Assembly: GCF_000247695.1 (NCBI RefSeq)
Contig: NW_004624742.1
Coordinates: 5,278,703 to 5,342,702 of the forward strand
Reading direction: 5' to 3'
Origin: Heterocephalus glaber
Lineage: Eukaryota; Chordata; Mammalia; Rodentia; Bathyergidae
DNA: 64,000 bases
The position numbers and the translations under genes were made by a program. Below the pieces are notes generated by a model. That model did not search any database, had not been told where the DNA came from, and saw only the letters and a program-made list of their open reading frames with translations. Position 1 is the stretch's first letter. Each line of letters begins with the position of its first letter. Shown here in pieces: positions 53,501-64,000 of this stretch.

Positions 53501-54475
53501 TCTCTTTACATTATAACCCAGAGCAACGCAATATGGACCCCTCTCTGGGTAGTGTGGGTCTACATATATTATTTGGAATTCTTTAAGAAAGATGTTTCTT
53601 TCCCACTTATTCAGTAATTTTTATCAGTATGGACTCATGTATGTTTTATACATTTATATTTTTTACTTTGGATTATAATCCAATACTATTTTTTTTGGAT
53701 GTTGTTATCATTTCAGCATTAGCCATTGGGAACCTTTTGGATTGTCTATGTCCCTTTGACATGCTCCTATCCTTTTCTGTTTGAGCAGTTGTTTACTTGA
53801 AATTATGTACATACATTTATTTCACCCATTTTATGTGCACAAATATCTTTAAAGCTTACAAAGTTGTGCAAGACAACTTTTAGAACATTTTTATCAGCCC
53901 AGAGAGACCCCTTGTACCTATCTACAGTCAATCCCTGCTTTCATTCTAAGCCCATGCAACCAGGTAGCTGCTTTAGAGATTTCTTTTGGACTTTCGTATA
54001 AATACAATCATACCTTATGTGGCCTGTTCATCAGGCTTATTTCACCTATCAAAATGTTTTTGAGGTTCATCTATGTTTGTACTCCACCATATGGATGTCA
54101 TTTTAAAAAATCTATTTACCAGTTGATGGTCACTCAGACTGTTTTCAGCTTTTTTTTTTTGACAAATGTAATACCGCTGTGAACATTACATAAAATTCTT
54201 TGTATGAACACATTTTCATTTCTTTGCAGGTGGCATACTGAGTGCATTTGGGGGATAATATGGTAAGCTTATGTTTAAATTTTTAAACTAACACCTAGAT
54301 TTTTTAATAATACCATAGTCATTCTAGTGAATATGATATATTTTTTGTTTTTTTTTCTTTGTGACTTTATTCGGAAATAGTCTTTGCAGATGTTAGTAGG
54401 GACCAAGACGAGATCAAACTGGATTTGGGTGGGCCCTAAATCCAATGACCACTATCCTTACAAGACAGAAGGACA

Positions 54476-54622
54476 GCTGGGTGTGGTGGCCCACCTGTAA
54501 TCCCAGCACTTGGGAGGCTGAGGCAGGAGGATCACTGAGAGTTTGAGGTCAGCATGGGCTGCACAGTGAGTTCTTGGCCAGCCTGAACTACAAAGGGAGA
54601 CCCTGCCTCAAAAAACAAAAAA
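54476..54622 (+). mobile_element. B1-type SINE with internal duplication
   Basis: AGCTGGGTGTGGTGGCCCAC, GGTCAGCATGGGCTGCACAG then GGCCAGCCTGAACTACAAAG, A-rich tail. Confidence 0.9.
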
Positions 54623-54625
54623 AGG

Positions 54626-54721
54626 GCCAGGGATTTAGATCAGCGTACTGCACCTCCCTTGCAAATGCAAGGTCCTGAGTTCAACCCCTGGTACCAAAAA
54701 AAAAAAAAAAAAAAAAAAAAG
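54626..54721 (+). mobile_element. ID SINE
   Basis: GGGCCAGGGATTTAGATCAG, GAGTTCAACCCCTGGTACC and an A27 tail, the longest in the window. It adjoins the B1 tail. Confidence 0.9.
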
Positions 54722-56632
54722 AAGGATGGAGACGGGAACACGGTGAACACACACACAGAGGCCAGAGTGACAGCTATAGCCAAGCAATGCCAAGGGTTGT
54801 CCAGAGCCACCATGAGCTAAAAGAAGGGGAGAAGGGCTCTCTTTTGTAGGGCCTTCTGAGGGAGCGGAGCCCGACCAACACCTTCACCTTGGACTTCAGA
54901 ATTGTAAGAGCACAGACTTCTGTTGTAAGCCACCAGCAGGGCACAGAGGGTTACAGCAGCCCAGGGAAACTGATCCACTGCCATCGACAGGGAAGGAAAG
55001 GCCCTGCGCCCTGGACGGACAGATGACCTCCTAATGTTGCCTGGTGTGCTCTGAGCTCTTCCTTCCTGAATTCTGCAGCAGCCAGGCCCAGGGCAGGCAC
55101 TCTGTCCTCTGCTTGGGGTTCTCTTTAGTGGTGACAAATAAATATTGGCCCCAGAGCAGCATCTGGGGGTGGCAGTCACTGCAGCTTCAGGCTGCTCGGG
55201 CGCCGAGAGTCCTTGTGGGTGATGGGGTTGAAGTTCACAATCTCCTTGTAGATGTGCTGCTTCCCCTCATCCACCGTGAGCCTCTCGTGCTCTAGGGGGT
55301 CACTGAAGGGCTGCTGCGCCTCCGTCCTCCTCAGGGTCCTGCAAGGGCTCGAAGGTGTGGGCGAGGGCCTGCGCGGTGGTCAGGTACATGTCCACATCCA
55401 GCTCCAGGATCTCCAGCAGGTCTGTGGCCTGCGGGCTGGCATGTGGGAAGAGCTAAGTGAAGTCCTGCTCTGTGGCAGGGACTGGATGTAGCCTTTGGCT
55501 GCTTTGTTGTTCAGCTTCTGCACAAACTCAGGACCCGGGACCCCCGTCACTTTTGAGGATCTGGGTCAGCTGGTCCAGGTAGTCTTTCCTCTTGAACAGG
55601 GTTTTCCTGGTCAGCATCTCCGCCATGATGCAGCTGACGGACCAGACGTCCACCGTCTGGTTGTAGTGCATCCAGCTGAGGATGACCTTGGGGGTGACCG
55701 CAGCGCATTACCACATAGCCGGTAATCTTGGGATCCACGTGCTGTGCCAGCCCCAAATCCAGGATCTTCAGCTCACAGTCCTTGTTCACTGCCAGGTTGC
55801 CCGGCTTCAGATCCCTGTGGATGATGCCAGCGGAGCTGGATGTACTTGAGACCCTTGAACATCTGGTACACCAGGTACTGGATCTTGTCCTCGCTGAACT
55901 CCATGCCCATGATCTTCTGAGATCCGTCTGCATGAAGAGCATCACCAAATAGAAGTCCTGGAAGTGGCGCAGGTAAGAGGCTGGGGTGAAGACATCCAGG
56001 AGCCCAATGACGTTCTCGTATTGCATGTGCTTCAGCAGGCACAGCTCGTGGTAGGCCCTCTTGGCGAAGATCTCGGACTGGAAGGGCCGGATCAGCTTCT
56101 TGATGGCCACCTTCTCCCCTGACCGCTTGTCTATGGCAGAGCACATCACATGTGCGTCAGGGCCGCGTAGGTCTTGGGCAGCTCCCAGGCTGTCTTGTTG
56201 ACATCCTGCCTGTAGAAGCCCTTTTTCCAGATGAGGCTCATCCCTTGCACCAGAGCTCGGCAGCCCAGCGCGGCGGCTGTGGTCCCGGCCCACCAGGCCC
56301 CGCTCCTCCCCTGGCTGGGGCAGGGACACCTGCCCCATGGCCACCAGGTGCCCACATGACATTAATTTTGGTTTTGATTTCCTTTTTCTTAATAGTGATG
56401 GTACACATATTTTCATATGCTAAGCTGCTCGTATATTTTTGCTGAAATGTCTATTTGAATCTTTTGTCCATTTTAAAATTTGCCGTATTTTGAGTTTTAA
56501 GAACTATTTACATATTCTGCATACAAATCCTGTATCAGATACAGGATTTAGAAAAATTTTCTCCCAGTCAGTGGTTTGTCAATTAAATTTCTTAATGGTG
56601 ACTTCTGAAATGCAAAAGTTTTATATTTTTAA

Positions 56633-58655
<2,023 letters not shown>

Positions 58656-59139
58656 TTTTTATATTTTAATCCAACTTATGGATTGTGCTTTTGGTACCTT
58701 ATGAACTCTTTTCCCAAATGAAGGTCATCTAAAGTTTTTCTCCCTGTTTCTTGTAAACATTTTATAGTTTTAGTTTTTACATTCAGGTTTCTGATCCATT
58801 TGAATTCTATATACTGTAAAGAACTTTTTTTTTAAATCTGCTACCCAAATCCAAATGTCCTAGTATTATTTGAAAAGATCTTTTCTCAGTGAAATGAATT
58901 ATCCTGGCACCTTTCAAAATCAATTGACCATAAGTATGATTATTCCTGTATTCTCTCCTGTTTCACCAATCTATACCCATCTTTATATTAACAAATACTA
59001 TTATTGTCACTGTATAATAAGTTTTGAAATCAGCAAGAGTTCATTTCTAGAATTGTTTTTAGCTATTCTGGATCCTCTGCATTTCCATATAAATTAAAGG
59101 ATGAGCTTGTCAATGTTTCAAATAAGCATGCTATGACTT

Positions 59140-60088
59140 TTTCCAAACCAATTAACTGCATGCTTTTTTTTTCTCATTAGCTTATGTACTCATTTTAATT
59201 ATATAAATTTATAAGGTATATTGGTAACTCAATACATGTATACAGTACATGATCAAGTCACAGTAGTTAACTTTTCTATCTCCTTAATATAGTTTGCTAT
59301 CAGAAAAAATACAAATCAAAATCACAAAGAGATCTTATCTCAGAATGGCTAGAAGCACAAAGACAAAAAATAAGGGGCTGGTAGCCAGGTGTGGTGCTTG
59401 CACATCTGTAAACCCAGGTTTTGGAAGGCAGGTGTACTGCTGCAAGTTTGAGGCCAACTTGGGCTACATAGTGAGTTCAAGGTAAATCTGAACTACTTAG
59501 GGAAACCCTATTTCAAAAAAAACCAGGGTGGCGTGGGGTGGGGTGTAGCTCAGTAGTGGAGCACTTGCCTAGTGGTGGAGGCCTTGGCCACATGGAGAAG
59601 AGTTTGGAGGTTCCTTAAAAAACTGAAAATAGATCTACAGTATGATCTAGGTATCCCACCACTGAGTATATATCCAAAGCCAATGTTTACTACTGTATTG
59701 TTCACAACAGCTGAGATATTCACCATCAATGGATGAGTATTCATCCATAAAAAAGTATATTCTATCAGCAGCAAAATGTCTGGAAATGGACAGTATTATG
59801 TGAAATAAGTTAGATACAGAGAGACAAGTACAACATGGTCTCTTATTTCTGTATGTTTAAAAAAAGTCAATCTGAATGTTTGATAGGTACTGAGAAGTAA
59901 TTCTAGTGTTCCACAGTACAGCAGGGTGACCACAGTTTATAATGACCTATATTTTATAAATAACTAGAGGGGAGGAGCTTGAAGGCTCTAAGCACACAGT
60001 AATGATAAAGAGATGGATATGTTAATTACCCCAATTTGACCAGTACATACTGTATTCATGTTCTGAAATATCATAGTGGGAGAACTGC
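59140..60088 (+). mobile_element. L1 3' part, with an inverted 3' UTR piece
   Basis: 59295-60088 is sense L1: AAATACAAATCAAAATCACA, ATCTAGGTATCCCACCACTG, GGATGAGTATTCATCCATAA, AGGGTGACCACAGTTTATAA. 59175-59290 is a piece of L1 3' UTR in the opposite direction (AACTCAATACATGTATACAG). It may be twin priming or two insertions. The B1-dID at 59384 lies within it. Confidence 0.7.
59384..59585 (+). mobile_element. B1-dID composite SINE
   Basis: B1 body (AGCCAGGTGTGGTGCTTGCA, two copies of the GGGCTACATAG/GAACTACTTAG motif) and a cut ID-like unit (GGGGTGTAGCTCAGTAGTGG). Confidence 0.75.
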
Positions 60089-60365
60089 TGGTTTAACAAT
60101 ATCAGACATTCCAATTCATTAACATAGAATGCCTTTTACATCTATACCTTTTTAAATTTCTCTAGATGTTTTATAATTTTCATTCAAGTCTTCTTATTCC
60201 TGAGTTTTTGGGGTTTTCTGATGCTGTTGTGAATGGAATTTTTTAATTTTTCCATTGCTGGTACACAAAAATAGTTGTTTTTTGTACATTGATATTGTAA
60301 TCTGTGGCCCTGCTGAACTTTATTGGTTCTAGTACATTATAATTTTAATGGTTATATCCAGATGA

Positions 60366-60504
60366 GATTTAAAAAAAAAAAAAATCAAAGATGCCCCAGA
60401 CCAACAATAGGGTAGTAGCATTCAGTCCTTTTCAATAGAGACAGTATGGCCTCCTGCCTTATTTTACAGACAACTGAAATGAAGTCCATAAAGTTCAGGT
60501 GACT
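60366..60504. other. No gene or clear repeat seen
   Basis: Spacer after the host L1, with an A13 run at about 60371. Confidence 0.35.
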
Positions 60505-60597
60505 TGGGCTGAGGATGTAGTTCAGGGGAGGGTGCTTGCATAGCTTGCACAAAGCCCTGGGTTCTTTTCCCAGAACTGAAAAAAAAAAACCATTTAG
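60505..60597 (+). mobile_element. Old ID-like tRNA SINE
   Basis: GGGCTGAGGATGTAGTTCAG, GCCCTGGGTTCTTTTCCCAG, A-rich end. GTTCAGGTGACTTGG / CATTTAGATGACTTGG suggest a duplication. Confidence 0.75.
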
Positions 60598-60599
60598 AT

Positions 60600-61105
60600 G
60601 ACTTGGCCACAAAGCTAAGAACAGAATTTGCATTGTTGGGTATTAGGATCTGTCATTTTCCCCAGTGTCTAAAGTTCCTCAAACTGTCTGAGATCTCCCA
60701 TTGACTGCTGTGGAGGCAGCAATCTAAATTCTAGAGATTCTCTCTTATAAACAAACTAAAATGCTTCCCCCTTAAAAAAAAAAAAAATTGATTCTAGAAC
60801 ATCCCAGGATTCTCATTTTGGACTTGTAAGGTCAATTATCTTGCTTGGGATCATTTACAGGAGAGTTAGCTTCTTTAAAGAAGTCTAGACTTTTCTAAAG
60901 GACTTCATCTTAGATTGCATTTATTGACCTATTTACTGTTCTTTAGAGTTTATATTGGAAGGCCAAATGGTAATTTTTTTTGTCAATTGCTTTGATAACT
61001 GGTATCATTCAGAAAAACCAGGTTATTACATTTTCTTGAATATTGATTCCAGCTTCAATTTATGACTTCAGTTTTTTTCAAATAAAAATGCTATCTCTTA
61101 TAGCC
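60600..61105. other. No gene or clear repeat seen
   Basis: Unassigned, with an A run at 60775-60787. Confidence 0.4.
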
Positions 61106-61180
61106 AAGGATGCAAGGACTTGGGTTATTTTTCTTGGGGTAATGGTTCTCCTCTGTTTGGGAAAATTATCCTCTGCAGGT
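61105..61180 (+). CDS. Exon-like hydrophobic segment, unidentified
   Basis: Bounded by ATCTCTTATAG and an excellent donor, TCTGCAG|GTAAGC. The open frame reads KDARTWVIFLGVMVLLCLGK and closes LSSA: a charged start, a hydrophobic core and a small-residue end, as in a signal peptide or membrane anchor. The 76-bp size is normal for an exon. No partner exon is visible within the following 2.8 kb, and the gene is not recognised. A chance match of splice sites is possible. Confidence 0.28.
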
Positions 61181-61859
61181 AAGCACTGAGTGATAGGGAA
61201 TGAAACTTGAGAATGTAAAGCTCTTTCTTGGAACCAAGCTAATTATTAGTCACCACTAGGCCATGACTATGGCTAGAATTCCAGATATGGTGAGAAGTTC
61301 ATCTTCTGTTCTCTTTTCCTGAATTATACCTGTGAAACAAAAAAGGACAGTTTGAATAAGACACTTATTTTACCAGCTATTGTAGATACTGTGTTTTCTT
61401 CCCAATATATGTTCCATTTCTTTCCTATTATGTTACAACAATAGTTTGAATAGAAGAAACCCAGCGTCATATTCGGTTCCAGAGATAGGCCTTGACTGAT
61501 CTAGGTCCACTAGAAAATTTCATTTCTCTCATTCCTTGCCAGAGTGGGTCAGCTCATGCCGGCATGTCTCATCTGAGGCCCATGAGCTACTTGCCCTTTA
61601 AAAAAATAATAAAATAAAAATATACTTAAGGAAGTTTTGTTACATACATTAACTATATATTTTATATGCAGTCAAACACAAATCACTGTGGCTTGGACAG
61701 GCCAAAAGACACCATGGTTCACAGCATTCCTATGGCCACATAGACTGGTTCAGGTATATCCTTGATTAGTGTGAAGTTCAAGACTCTCATCAGGAGAGTA
61801 TAGTATATTATATATGAAACAGAACTACTGAATAATTTTGACACCTCTGGTACAGCTTC
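61181..61859. other. No gene or clear repeat seen
   Basis: Unassigned AT-rich sequence. Confidence 0.4.
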
Positions 61860-62160
61860 TAACATGGCCCCCAATGCTTGCTGCCTCCTGGTATTCATGT
61901 CTTTGGACAACCCTCTCATCTTGAATGTGGGCTGGACCTAGTGGTTAGTTTCTAATAAAATATAGCAAAAGTGATGGTAGTCACTTTTTTTTTTTTTTTG
62001 GCTCTGCCTGCAGTCTTGACCTGGCTGCTAGTTTTCATAGTCTGACTTCTCTTGAATGGCTCTTGGTAGTCACTTCTGACAATAGTTACAAAGACTGTGG
62101 CTTCCATCTTGGGTATGCTTTCTCACTTGCTCACTGTGAGGGAAGATATATGCCACTGAT
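61860..62160 (+). mobile_element. Old MaLR/MLT-like repeat holding a small insertion
   Basis: Phrases common in old LTR-type repeats: TTGAATGTGGGCTGGACCTA, TATAGCAAAAGTGATGGTAG, GACTGTGGCTTCCATCTTGG. The insertion at 61986-62064 divides it. The family is uncertain. Confidence 0.5.
61986..62064 (-). mobile_element. Short retroposed RNA with target duplication
   Basis: A T15 run (A tail on the minus strand) followed by 65 bp of unidentified sequence (62000-62064; minus strand begins AAGAGCCATTCAAGAGAAGT and ends CAGGCAGAGCC). Perfect 10-bp GGTAGTCACT copies at 61976-61985 and 62065-62074 show L1-type insertion. It matches no SINE in the window. Confidence 0.8.
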
Positions 62161-62540
62161 CCCTGGTACTAAAAAAAAAATCACTAAGGTTCTGCCTGGG
62201 TAGTGGGTGGTTTCATTGAAAGGAGCAGTAGGATAAAGACATTCACAATGAATCACTGCAGTAGCTGGGTTGAAGTAAATTTCTACTTCCTGGGAAGAAA
62301 CATCACTGGGACATATGGGATGGCCTGGGCTTTAGTAAATAGTGAAGAGTTTTCTGGAATGCAAGAAGCATAACTAACTGTTACAGTCTACAAAGGAAGA
62401 ATAGCAACAAGGATGGGGGACAAAGAAAAGTACTATAGCTAAAAGTGACTGAGGTAGCTGAGAACAAAGGGATAGTATGCTTTCCTTAGCAAACTGAGGG
62501 CATCTTGAAGTCTGTACAGTACTTGGTTTTGAAAATTTCC
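62161..62540. other. No gene or clear repeat seen
   Basis: Apart from an ID-like end with A tail at about 62157-62180 (ATCCCTGGTACTAAAA), nothing assignable. Confidence 0.4.
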
Positions 62541-62544
62541 ACAA

Positions 62545-62618
62545 AGGGCTGGGGGTATTTCTCAGTGTAGGATGCATAAGGCCCCATGTTTGATCTCCAG
62601 AACCAAAAACAACTCCCT
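62545..62618 (+). mobile_element. Old ID-like tRNA SINE
   Basis: AGGGCTGGGGGTATTTCTCA, GTTTGATCTCCAGAACCAAA. Confidence 0.75.
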
Positions 62619-62619
62619 C

Positions 62620-63203
62620 AATTTCCAAAGAAAAGAATCCACACAGGCAACAAATGAGAAAAATTCAAAGTGAAATATAATCCAACTTACCCCTCTGGTT
62701 AACAGCTAATTCTAAATACGATGGTTAAACTTTTAAGGTCTTCATTCTTTAAGTGTAATTCTTCAAGCAAGGTGGCTATAAACTGTGTAAATAACACATT
62801 TTTCGGAGAATGCTTCTGAATGCCAAGAACTGGGGTCAGTCTGAAACAACCAAAAATACTAAATGAGAAGAGTGAAGGGACTCATCTTCAACACTGCAGG
62901 GAGGATTGAGGTCTCTGATTTAACAAAATTCCCAGAGAAAAATGGGAAAATTTACTAAAAATTTACTAAAAATGATAGCAAAGTCTCCAGAAAAAAGAGC
63001 AAATATTAAGTCTGAATATGTTTTTTATTATGTCAGTAAAGCCTACTAAAATTCTGTTTAGAAAAGAAAATGAATTTCCATTTAGGGAAAGGTTATGGAG
63101 AGGAGCTGAGTACTGTTTAAAAAAATTTATATGGAACATTTGGATTATATTGCCGGAAAAAGATAATAAACACAATTACTTTTTGCATGAAACCTTAACA
63201 TTG
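62620..63203. other. No gene or clear repeat seen
   Basis: AT-rich and unassigned. Short frames on both strands around 62966-63175 overlap. Confidence 0.4.
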
Positions 63204-63289
63204 TTTTTTTTTTTTTGGTACCAGGGATTGAACTCAGGACCTTGTGTTTGCAAGGCAGGGGTGGTGCCACTGAGCTAAATCCCCAGCCC
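63204..63289 (-). mobile_element. ID SINE
   Basis: T14 head, GGTACCAGGGATTGAACTCA, ACTGAGCTAAATCCCCAGCC. Related AACATTGTT / AACATTATTGTT flanks. Confidence 0.95.
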
Positions 63290-64000
63290 AACATTATTGT
63301 TTTAAAACACTAAATGAATTATGTCTCACAAGGCAATTAATATAAGGAATCATAAGCTTCCTATGATTTGTAAGGAATCCTATGCTTTTTTTCACTGTTT
63401 CTGGTAAATAACCCTGAAGACTGAACTGACTTCATATAATGGAATCTTTAAAGTAACTTTCATTGAAATGTGGTAAGCAAGATTTTTAAATAGTAAGCAA
63501 TCTAGGAGATTTAAGACTGTGAACACAGAGAGATGCCGAGTGGTCATAACCTCCTTTTTCACAAAGAAGAACCAAAATAACAAGAATGTACCTGCATTTT
63601 GAGGTGAGTGACCTTAGGAAAAGACTGGAAGTCAGCAAGAGAGAAAATGAAATCTTAAAAGATTTGGAGACCTGGGACAATAGCACAGTAAGAGAAACCA
63701 AATGTCCTGATATCACCCTACCCCCATAGCCAGAAGGGAGGGAATCTTCTTTTTTGCAAGGGTAAGGATGTAAGAGTCTCAGTGAATTGTATCATTGTGG
63801 ATGCTGGCAATCCCAGCTATTGGGAAGTTTACAATCTCCCAGGCTGGCAGTTTACTTAGATAAGTAATCTAAAATCTGCACAGCAGGCTTGCTTTGGAAA
63901 AGGATCTCACATCATCTCCTAGGGATTCTCCCAGAGTGCAGTAGCCAGGGGCCATTTTGAGAAGTGAGCTACTAGGGATCAGAACACCCTGCATAACTGA
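63290..64000. other. No gene or clear repeat seen
   Basis: About 700 bp without assignable repeat or exon. Two overlapping minus frames (63392-63716) have no support. Confidence 0.4.

Larger units (their letters stand above)
54361..54977 (+). mobile_element. MLT1-like MaLR LTR, part of the MAPK13 retrocopy
   Basis: Sense MaLR phrases: GTGACTTTATTCGGAAATAG, GGTGGGCCCTAAATCCAATG, AAGCCACCAGCAGGGCACAG, ending CAGCCCAGGGAAACTGATCC. The 5' part is missing exactly where the poly-T of the retrocopy begins, so the LTR was probably already in the 3' UTR of the parent mRNA. A B1 and an ID have entered it. Confidence 0.7.
54340..56356 (-). pseudogene. MAPK13: Processed pseudogene of MAPK13 (p38 delta kinase)
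   Basis: Intronless copy of the stress-kinase p38 delta mRNA. The start codon is at 56241 ([19 protein letters not shown]) and the stop TGA at 55176-55178, after [11 protein letters not shown]. The span is 1066 bp against about 1098 for a 365-residue parent. Seen: [18 protein letters not shown] with the VAIKK lysine, the HRDLKPGN catalytic loop, DLG in place of DFG, TGYVV for the TGY activation loop, then LTVDE and [10 protein letters not shown] near the end. The glycine-rich ATP loop is deleted (THM joins directly to CSAIDK) and two more frameshifts follow. A TAG at 55453-55455 replaces the Gln of FTQLF. The 3' UTR runs to AATAAA (54366-54371, minus) and a poly-T run at 54341-54359. ATGATAT / ATGACAT may be the target duplication. 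Non-functional. Confidence 0.93.

Overview
The window looks like a gene-poor stretch of a rodent nuclear genome. Three signals point to a rodent. First, more than 20 tRNA-Ala-type ID SINEs carry the box A core TAGCTCAGTGG, end in GGTACC and have an A tail. Second, there are many B1-type (7SL-derived) SINEs, several fused to a downstream ID-like unit (the B1-dID arrangement known from several non-murid rodents). Third, there is a rodent-style L1 and MT-like MaLR LTRs. The ID form that ends in GGTACC makes a beaver-like (castorid) lineage my best guess, but this is only an inference.

Layout. 1-90 is the edge of a GC-rich repeat. 89-4870 is an old L1 on the minus strand, broken up by SINEs and purine/pyrimidine microsatellites. 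5178-6107 holds three short open segments with good splice signals and compatible phases: possible exons of a gene I cannot name. 6.9-24 kb is a patchwork of ID, B1, B1-dID, MIR and L2 elements, old L1 pieces, two MaLR LTRs with target duplications, and a fold-back mariner copy. 25.2-29.9 kb is one large minus-strand L1 with recognisable ORF2 (reverse transcriptase core FADDM). It lacks its 3' end, carries four ID insertions and was hit by a second, twin-primed L1. 31.8 kb has an 80-bp hAT-type miniature element. 34.1-35.3 kb is a dead ARRDC4 retrocopy. 36-51 kb is low-density sequence with L2, MIR, L1 and SINE copies and a second fold-back mariner. 51.7-60.4 kb is one ancient minus-strand L1 that received three gene retrocopies (RPSA, MAPK13, a KRAB zinc-finger gene) and a further L1. 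61.1 kb has an exon-like hydrophobic segment, and 61.9-62.1 kb an old repeat holding a short retroposed RNA with a perfect 10-bp target duplication.

No intact protein-coding gene, rRNA, true tRNA gene or CRISPR array is visible. Most long open frames come from L1 ORF2, SINEs, microsatellites or retrocopies. What ties the window together is retrotransposition: the L1 copies are the likely source of the enzymes that made the SINEs and all four retropseudogenes.
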